A stretch of DNA of 64,000 bases from Candidatus Dechloromonas phosphorivorans (lineage in GTDB: Bacteria > Pseudomonadota > Gammaproteobacteria > Burkholderiales > Rhodocyclaceae): assembly GCA_016709495.1 (NCBI GenBank), contig JADJMS010000013.1:1-64000 (forward strand), given 5' to 3'. The position numbers and the translations under genes are program-made. Of this stretch, positions 57,751-64,000 are shown piece after piece. Position 1 is the first letter of the stretch, and each line of letters begins with the position of its first letter. The notes beneath the pieces were generated by a model. It was not told the origin of the DNA, ran no database searches, and saw only the letters and a list, made by a program, of their open reading frames with translations.

Positions 57751-57880
57751 CCAAGGGGGAGTAGCTCAATACTGGTTTGTCGTCATCACGAGGTTTATCC
57801 TCCGGCAGCCGGGCAGCAAAACAACGCTGTGAGCAAGACCTTTGCCGCGACGGCGAGGCTCCTTTGGCATTCCACGGCTC
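57751..57880 (+). ncRNA. yybP-ykoY manganese riboswitch
   Basis: The 5' leader of the terC gene has the motif in order: AAGGGGGAGTAGC, GTCGTCATCACGAGG (first Mn-contact loop), paired GC-rich region CCGGCAGCCGGGC, GTGAGCAAGACCTTTGCC (second loop), and GGCGAGGCTCCTTTGGC. This class senses Mn2+ and turns on exporters such as Alx/TerC and MntP. Confidence 0.9.
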
Positions 57881-57937
57881 TTGTCCTTCACGGTGCGGGC
57901 CGTTTGTTTTTTTGGAATGCGAGAAAGGGAAAAAATA

Positions 57938-58897
57938 ATGGAAACAATAGGTAGCTGGGAGTTGTGGGCCGGATTTTCCGCCATTGTCATCATCATGCTG
58001 GCGATCGACCTCTTTGTCGTCGGCGGCGGCAAGGAACACCGTGTCAGTTTCAAGGAAGCTGCCGTCTGGTCGGTGATCTGGATCAGCCTGAGCCTGGCTT
58101 TTGCCGGCGCGCTCTGGTGGTATCTCGACGGCAGCGTCGGGCGCGAAGTCGCCAACAGCAAGGCACTGGAATTCATCACCGGCTACCTGATCGAGAAGGC
58201 GCTGGCGGTCGACAACGTCTTCATCTGGCTGATGCTGTTCAGCTTCTTCGCGGTACCGCTCGAATTGCAGAAGCGCGTGCTGCTCTACGGCGTACTGGGC
58301 GCCATCGTCATGCGCACCATCATGATTTTTGCCGGCGCCTGGCTGATCACGCAGTTCCACTGGATTCTTTACCTCTTTGGCGCTTTCCTGCTGATCACCG
58401 GCGTCAAGATGTACTGGTTCGCCGACGAGAAGCCGGATCTCGAGAACAACAAGCTGGTGAAATGGCTGCGCGGCCACATGAAGATCACCACGGAGTTCCA
58501 CGGCCAGAACTTCTTTACCTGGAAAAATGGCGTGCGTTACGCGACGCCGCTGTTCCTCGCGCTGGTGCTGGTTGAAGTGTCCGATCTGATCTTTGCTGTC
58601 GATTCGATCCCGGCCATTTTCGCCATCACCACCGATCCGTTCATCGTGCTGACCTCGAACATCTTCGCCATCCTCGGCCTGCGCGCCATGTACTTCCTGC
58701 TCGCCGGCGTCGCCGACCGTTTCTCGCTGCTTAAATACGGCTTGGCCATCGTGCTGATGTTTATTGGCGTCAAGATGTTGCTGATCGACATCTACAAGAT
58801 CCCGGTGGGTTTCTCGCTGGCCGTGGTCGCCGTGATCATCGGCGCTTCGGTATGGGCTTCGCTGCGCAAGGAAGCCCGCGAGAAGCAGGCTTCCTGA
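57938..58897 (+). CDS. TerC-family Mn2+ exporter (Alx-like)
   Basis: 319 residues, intact, eight or so membrane helices. METIGSWELWAGFSAIVI at the start, ALAVDNVFIWLMLFSFF and LVEVSDLIFAVDSIPAI are the two acidic intramembrane motifs of the family, with Asp and Glu as likely metal ligands. The upstream Mn riboswitch fits a role in manganese efflux, as for Alx. It is convergent with cti; the stop codons are adjacent. Confidence 0.93.
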   Translation: METIGSWELWAGFSAIVIIMLAIDLFVVGGGKEHRVSFKEAAVWSVIWISLSLAFAGALWWYLDGSVGREVANSKALEFITGYLIEKALAVDNVFIWLMLFSFFAVPLELQKRVLLYGVLGAIVMRTIMIFAGAWLITQFHWILYLFGAFLLITGVKMYWFADEKPDLENNKLVKWLRGHMKITTEFHGQNFFTWKNGVRYATPLFLALVLVEVSDLIFAVDSIPAIFAITTDPFIVLTSNIFAILGLRAMYFLLAGVADRFSLLKYGLAIVLMFIGVKMLLIDIYKIPVGFSLAVVAVIIGASVWASLRKEAREKQAS

Positions 58898-61242
58898 TCA
58901 GAGATTGTCGAGGCGGCTGTAATCCAACACAGCCGCTTCACGCGGTGCCATCTTGCGCCAGGCGGCGTGAATGGCATCGCTGATCGGCCAGAAGTTGGGA
59001 TTGGTTCGTCGCACGCCGAAGTTTTCGGTCAGTTTTACGAGATCACCCGCCGAACCCAGGTGGGAAACCGCATCAACAAATCGGGCAGCTTTTCGGCGTC
59101 GACCGTAAAGATTGCATTGGGATACGCGCCAGCGACACCATTGATCGCCAATAGCGTGTCTTCTTCAGGTAGCAGACGTTTTTCCTCGCGCAGCAACTCG
59201 GCAACATTGGTATGCGCGGTATTTTTAATCAGAGACACCACACGCGGCGCCTGACCTGCCCGCTTGACGAGTAGCAGACTCATCTCCGGCAAATGCGCGA
59301 CCGGCAGCCCCTTGATTTTCGCCAGGCGGCGCATTTGCGCAATGTCTGAATCAACAAAACCGCTATTTTTCCAGTCCAGTTGCGGATCACCGAGCGGCGC
59401 CATTTGCTGCTTGAGCATCTGGTACAGTTCAGCAACATGATCGTTACTGCGATAACGCTGGCCGGTTTCGAATTTGAAATATGGCGCCAGCTCGGAGAAG
59501 TAACTCAGGTGCCGCTCCCCGCCCTGATACCAGCGACCAACCAGCGCCTTACGCTCTTTTGTGGGCAGCAAGGAAACAAACGTCAGCTCGCCTTCCATAC
59601 GCAGGAAATCCATATATAGACGTGTCGCCAGCTGATGACCAACGTTGCCATAAACATCAAAGCCGGCAACCAGGAGGTAGTGCATACGCTCAAACAGCGG
59701 GTAGCCGAGCACCAAGGCAGTTTGCGGTTGCTCACCCACCAGCCCACGCACGACTGAGGCGCTATCAAAATGGCGCATCACCGTCAGCGCCGCATTGGCA
59801 TTGTTGCCGTCACCATCCCACAACTTGTTCAGCGAATATTTGTAGGAATTCGACATCAGTTTGTTTTGCGAGCTGCCTTTGGCTTCCAGGTATTTCTTTT
59901 CCTTTTCGGCATAGTCACGCCAGGCCAGCAAACCGACGTTGCTCTGGTGTTCAGCCGGGAGATCAAGCTGAGGCGCTGCCGCATTGAGCAGGCGCTCGGT
60001 CTCCTTGTTTTCTCGCTCACCTGGGGCGAGGAAGACCACCCAGAAATGATCATTGATTACATTTAGCGCCACCTGCCCACGGCAAACCGGGCCTTTCATG
60101 AAGCCCATCATGGTGAATTGCGCTTCGTCGAGCATGAAGCGATAGCGCGCATTGACCGGCAAATCCCGGAAAGTAATAAACGGGTTGGAAGCAACAGCAG
60201 GTTCATAACCGGGCAGCGCATTGACTGTGTACGCCTCATTGAAAAACCAGCCGCGAATGCGCGATAACCGCGCCGGGTTTAGTTCCAGCGGCATGTAGGT
60301 TTTGGCGACTTGCGTGGCTTCCATCGGCCGCAAGCGGTAATAGACACGATCAACACCGGGCGCATCAAACGGCCGGCGCGTGGCGATCACGTCAATCGGT
60401 TGGCCGGAAGGCGTGCGGCTGCGCACCAGATCAAAATTCAGTTCCGGCTGTTCCGGAAAGTGAAACTGGCCGATATACCAGTGTTCGTAAATGTAGCGGG
60501 CAACCAGTTGGCTGCGTTTGTCATCGGCATTGAGCAGGGCTTCCCATACAGCGACTTGCTGCGCGACGACCGGTTGCGGCGCGGGAGGTGGTGAATAGGG
60601 CGCGCCGGACTCCAGCCAGTTGGTTAATGTGCGGTATTCGGCATCGGCCAAGGGTGGCAGACCAAAAGGCATGCCGCGTTGCGGGTGGCGCTGGGCGTAA
60701 TCGTCCATCGCGGCAGCGCGCACACAAGTCTGCTCACGATCAATCGAGAAATCGAGATCCCGGTTTTCCAGCACGCCACTGACTGGCCATGACGCGGCTC
60801 GCTTCATCGCCAGCATGCGATACATGGCGCCCCCCTCACGGTTGGCCTCGGGGAGCTGAGCGCGCTCGTTGAGAACAGGGAAGAAGCCTTTGGCCCGCCA
60901 ATCGCGATTGGTCAGCGCGTCGAAATTTAGCCGGGTGGGTTCATCGGCCAGCAAGCGGGTACCGGAGTAGACCGTTTGCGCGCTGGCACCTCGGGTAATG
61001 CCGGCATAGCTGGTCAGATTCAGCTGGCAAGGCGCATCGTAACAGGCATGGCAACTCACGCAGCGCTGATCGAGCACCGGGCGAACCTCTTGCCAGTAAT
61101 CCGGAGCACTGCCACTGGCCACTGATGGCCGATCAAATCGACCGGCGTCGGCGGGACCAAAACGCTCGTCCAACTGGAGCGAAACAACAATTGTGGCGCA
61201 ACCACCAACTAATGCAAACAGGAATGGTGCAAGAAAACGCAT
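58898..61242 (-). CDS. cti: Fatty acid cis/trans isomerase (one frameshift)
   Basis: Periplasmic cytochrome-c-type enzyme that turns cis into trans unsaturated fatty acids in membrane phospholipids under solvent or heat stress. 61242 starts MRFLAPFLFALVGGCATIV (signal). Haem motif CVSCH is at 61-65, in RCVSCHACYDAPCQLNLTS. The body is continuous to FPTWV; a slip near 59055 then leads to GDLVKLTENFGVRRTNPNFW and the true end LDYSRLDNL. About 781 residues. It fits with the RND pump as solvent tolerance. Confidence 0.93.
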
Positions 61243-61359
61243 CGCAAATATCCGAATCGGGAGGTTTCGCAGTTTAGCCTATCTCAAAGTCTGGTCATTC
61301 TTTGCCGGCAAGGCTAAGATCAAGCGAAATGAAATTTTTTAACCACTCAGGGGGCATTC

Positions 61360-63210
61360 TTGTCGGCCAATGTCATACAAGTACTTGACCAGCTTTCGCG
61401 CCGTCTGTTTGCGTTCGTTATTGTCACGAGCCTGGCGATCGCTACTCCGCTTTGCCTGGCAATGGATGGCGACCGCCGGCCACCGGACAATGACCTTATC
61501 TGGTCACAATACGGCATGAGCATTACCCTGCTTTCGCTGTTCGTCAGCGGCATTCTGCTGATCATTGCGCTCTATTTTCAGCGCAACAATCGCAGATTAA
61601 AAGAGGAATGCGCTCGTGCCGAGGTACTGACAAAACAGCTGCTCGCCAACAACACCCGTTTTCGCGCCATTTTCGAGAACGTAGACGCCTTGGCGATTCA
61701 GGGCTATACGCCCAGCGGCACCGTGGTTTACTGGAACCATGCGGCGGAAACCATTTACGGCTATAGCGCCAGCGAAGCGATAGGTGCCAAACTTTTTGAT
61801 TTGATCATCCCACCCGACGCACGCCAATTAGTTATGGGTGCAGTTGACTGGATGTTTGAGAACCGCACCGGCATTCCGGCGGAGCGCTTGTCACTGCTGC
61901 ACAAGAATGGGCATCTGGTTGAGGTTTACTCAACCCATGTGGTGGTTGAAACCGCCGAGGAAGGACCCTTGCTGTTCTGCCTCGATGTCAATCTTGCCGA
62001 GCAAGCCAAGACCGAGAATGCACTGGCAGAAAACGAAACGCGTCAGCAAATTATTCTTGACGCTCTCGGCGAAGGCGTTTTTGGCACCGACTGCGACGGC
62101 ATCTGTACTTTCATCAATCCGGCAGCACTGACTATTCTCGGCTTCAGCGGAAGCGAAGTGCTCGGTAATAATCAGCACGTGTTATTCCATAGCCGTCATC
62201 CAGATGGTTCGCCCTACCTGGCAAGCGAATGTCCCGTGTTTCAAACCATGAAGGATGGCAGGGAGCGTCGCACGGAAGAATGGTTCTGGCGCAAATCCGG
62301 CGAGTGCTTCCCAATCCGCATGACAGTCACCGCGACCTTGCATAAAGGCACAATCACCGGCAGCGTTGTCGCTTTTGCCGACATTACCGAAATCGTACGC
62401 ACGGCGCAGGAGCTTAGGCAATACCGCAATCATCTTGAGGAGCAGGTTCAATTACGCACGACGCAATTGGAAGATGCCCGCACCGCAGCCGAGGCTGCCA
62501 ACCGTGCCAAGAGTGCCTTCCTGGCCAACATGAGCCACGAAATCCGCACCCCGATGAATGCCATTCTCGGCATGGCGCACCTGATGCGGCGTGAAGGAGT
62601 TTCATCACAACAGGCAGACCGCCTCGACAAGATCGACCACGCGGCACAGCACTTGCTGACGATCATCAACGATATCCTCGATATCTCAAAAATCGAAGCC
62701 GGCAAACTGATTCTTGAGCAAGTTCCCGTCGACATTCCAGAGATACTGAGCGGTATCGTCACCCTGCTTGACGAGCGCATCCGCAGCCGGGGACTAGTCT
62801 TGCTGATTGAGTCTGACAACTTCCCGGAGCTCTTCCTGGGCGACCCGATGCGCATCACCCAAAGCCTGATCAACTACACCAGCAACGCCATCAAATTTAC
62901 CGAAACCGGCAGCATCACCGTGCGCGCAAAAAGGCTGAAGGAAAACGAAATAACCGCCACCTTGCGCTTTGAAGAGGAAGATACCGGCATCGGCATTAAC
63001 CCGGAAACCGTCGGCATGCTGTTCGATGCCTTCAAGCAGGCCGATAGTTCAACCACTCGCAAATACGGCGGCACCGGGCTTGGCCTTGCCATCACCAAAC
63101 ATCTGGCACAAGCAATGGGTGGCGATGCAGGCGTTGATAGCCAACCGGGGCACGGCAGCTGTTTCTGGTTCACCGTCTGCCTGAAAAAAATACGGTTTAT
63201 TCAGCGTTGA
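61360..63210 (+). CDS. PAS-PAS sensor histidine kinase
   Basis: 616 residues from TTG 61360 (SD GGGGG 7 bases before). Two TM helices (about 15-35 and 50-72), PAS1 (NTRFRAIFENVDALAIQGYT), PAS2 (IILDALGEGVFGTDCDGICT), H-box SAFLANMSHEIRTPMNAILG, ATPase boxes EEDTGIGINPE and GGTGLGLAITKH. It ends FIQR at a stop that overlaps the next start codon. Receiver-bearing hybrids of this shape are common, so this and the next gene may once have been one. Confidence 0.92.
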   Translation: MSANVIQVLDQLSRRLFAFVIVTSLAIATPLCLAMDGDRRPPDNDLIWSQYGMSITLLSLFVSGILLIIALYFQRNNRRLKEECARAEVLTKQLLANNTRFRAIFENVDALAIQGYTPSGTVVYWNHAAETIYGYSASEAIGAKLFDLIIPPDARQLVMGAVDWMFENRTGIPAERLSLLHKNGHLVEVYSTHVVVETAEEGPLLFCLDVNLAEQAKTENALAENETRQQIILDALGEGVFGTDCDGICTFINPAALTILGFSGSEVLGNNQHVLFHSRHPDGSPYLASECPVFQTMKDGRERRTEEWFWRKSGECFPIRMTVTATLHKGTITGSVVAFADITEIVRTAQELRQYRNHLEEQVQLRTTQLEDARTAAEAANRAKSAFLANMSHEIRTPMNAILGMAHLMRREGVSSQQADRLDKIDHAAQHLLTIINDILDISKIEAGKLILEQVPVDIPEILSGIVTLLDERIRSRGLVLLIESDNFPELFLGDPMRITQSLINYTSNAIKFTETGSITVRAKRLKENEITATLRFEEEDTGIGINPETVGMLFDAFKQADSSTTRKYGGTGLGLAITKHLAQAMGGDAGVDSQPGHGSCFWFTVCLKKIRFIQR

Positions 63211-63626
63211 CCGTAACAGATCAAAAAGAAGCTTTGCCACTTGAGTATCTCGCCGGCCATCACGTCCTGATTGTTGAAGACGAGCCGATCAACCGTGAAA
63301 TTGCCGGTGAATTTTTGGATGATGTCGGCATCAGCTGCGACTATGCCGAAAATGGCCTCAGCGCCCTAGATCTGGTACGGAATAATCACTACGACCTGAT
63401 CCTGATGGATATGCAAATGCCGGAAATGGACGGCCTCGAAGCCACACGCCAAATTCGCTTGCTCGCTGGCTGTTCGGCGCCCATCGTCGCAATGACGGCC
63501 AACGCTTTTGCCGAAGATCGCGAACGTTGCCGGGTCGCCGGCATGACTGATTTCATGTCCAAGCCAATTGACCCCGACGCCCTCTTCACCATCTTGTTGC
63601 GCAACCTGCCAGATACCCGACATTAA
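63207..63626 (+). CDS. Receiver domain protein, likely split from the preceding kinase
   Basis: 139 residues from TTG 63207: VLIVEDEPINREIAGEFLDD, phospho-Asp in YDLILMDMQMPEMDGLEA, and MSKPIDPDALF. It is the same type of receiver as the C-terminus of the hybrid kinase at 29920-31890. The start codon is formed by the GCGTTGACCGTAACAGA repeat, which at the same time supplies the kinase stop (TTGA overlap). Confidence 0.88.
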   Translation: MTVTDQKEALPLEYLAGHHVLIVEDEPINREIAGEFLDDVGISCDYAENGLSALDLVRNNHYDLILMDMQMPEMDGLEATRQIRLLAGCSAPIVAMTANAFAEDRERCRVAGMTDFMSKPIDPDALFTILLRNLPDTRH

Positions 63627-63717
63627 GCAAAGACCCGGCGCAGCACGCCACAAAACGGTACACTGCTGTTTTTGCGAGAGATATTCTCTTGCCTCACCGC
63701 TTTGCGAAGGTTATCCG

Positions 63718-64000
63718 ATGTACCCGGTCCATGATGTTGACGCCCTCCTTTTAATCGCCACCACCCTTGCTTCCAAGCGGCGGCCGGCTGAACTTGTCGA
63801 AATCATCGCCGCGATGGATCTCCTGCAAGTAACGATTCCCGATGAAGCACGGCTGGCTGAAGCCTTCGCACACCTTGGTAAGCACGGCATGATTTCTGCC
63901 GGAGAAAGCGGGTTTTCGCTGACGGAAGATGCCGAAAAAGTCATGGCCGAACAGCCCAAACGCGGCACCAGCGAGGAGAAGATATTCCGCGTGCGCGATG
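63718..64000 (+). CDS. Hypothetical protein (3' end beyond window)
   Basis: ATG 63718, open to the window end (94 residues). MYPVHDVDALLLIATTLASK and RRPAELVEIIAAMDLLQ, then EARLAEAFAHLGKHGMISAG, which reads like a small winged-helix domain. No family recognised. Confidence 0.6.
   Translation, partial: MYPVHDVDALLLIATTLASKRRPAELVEIIAAMDLLQVTIPDEARLAEAFAHLGKHGMISAGESGFSLTEDAEKVMAEQPKRGTSEEKIFRVRD

Overview
The window looks like chromosome of a betaproteobacterium of the Rhodocyclales, Dechloromonas/Azonexus-like. This is inferred from gene order (hemA-prfA-prmC-grxD; ribBX-ribH-nusB-thiL-pgpA), a groESL operon with a CIRCE operator, a dense set of c-di-GMP and histidine-kinase genes, and high-GC codon use. 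The assignment rests on recognition, not on a search. Single-base frameshifts recur about every few kb, even in groEL. Most can be repaired by one base and many lie in homopolymers, so I treat them as probable sequence errors. Genes broken this way are annotated as whole loci.

Layout. 1-1.3 kb: envelope proteins (DUF3300 and a two-repeat secreted protein). 1.47-6.9 kb: an RND efflux operon (adaptor, permease, outer-membrane channel) whose permease has lost an internal segment. 7-11 kb: OsmC, then grxD, prmC, prfA and hemA. 11.9-15.7 kb: the sulfate transporter sbp-cysT-cysW-cysA. 15.9-25.7 kb: a 9.7-kb element integrated in tRNA-Phe. It is bounded by a 50-bp direct repeat and carries a tyrosine integrase, an AlpA-like regulator, an NrS-1-like primase-polymerase, an IS1182-family insertion sequence, and a class 1 integron with intI1, Pc, attI1 and two cassettes. 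25.8-34.6 kb: rlmA, a lipase, and a four-gene operon with two TonB receptors, a YfiR-domain protein and a hybrid kinase. 34.6-40.8 kb: HicA-like protein, phospholipid, thiamine and riboflavin genes, YceI and a membrane-anchored spermidine synthase. 40.8-44.6 kb: c-di-GMP and CheC signalling. 44.6-49 kb: groESL and acetate permease. 49-55.2 kb: an AT-rich defence module with a transposase-like gene, a type IIB-like restriction-modification pair and an Mrr nuclease. 55.5-64 kb: a two-component system, a manganese-riboswitch-controlled TerC exporter, cis/trans fatty acid isomerase and a hybrid kinase split from its receiver.

The most notable region is the tRNA-Phe element. A self-contained integrase/primase-polymerase element, resembling a phage satellite, has acquired a class 1 integron. 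The IntI1 is almost identical to the clinical one as I remember it, but the integron carries non-resistance cassettes and shows none of the usual 3' conserved segment. The host context is the betaproteobacterial background in which pre-clinical class 1 integrons are known. Separately, a 12-mer, GTYGACCGTAAC, occurs six times exactly and several more times with one or two changes. It may be an unrecognised interspersed signal.
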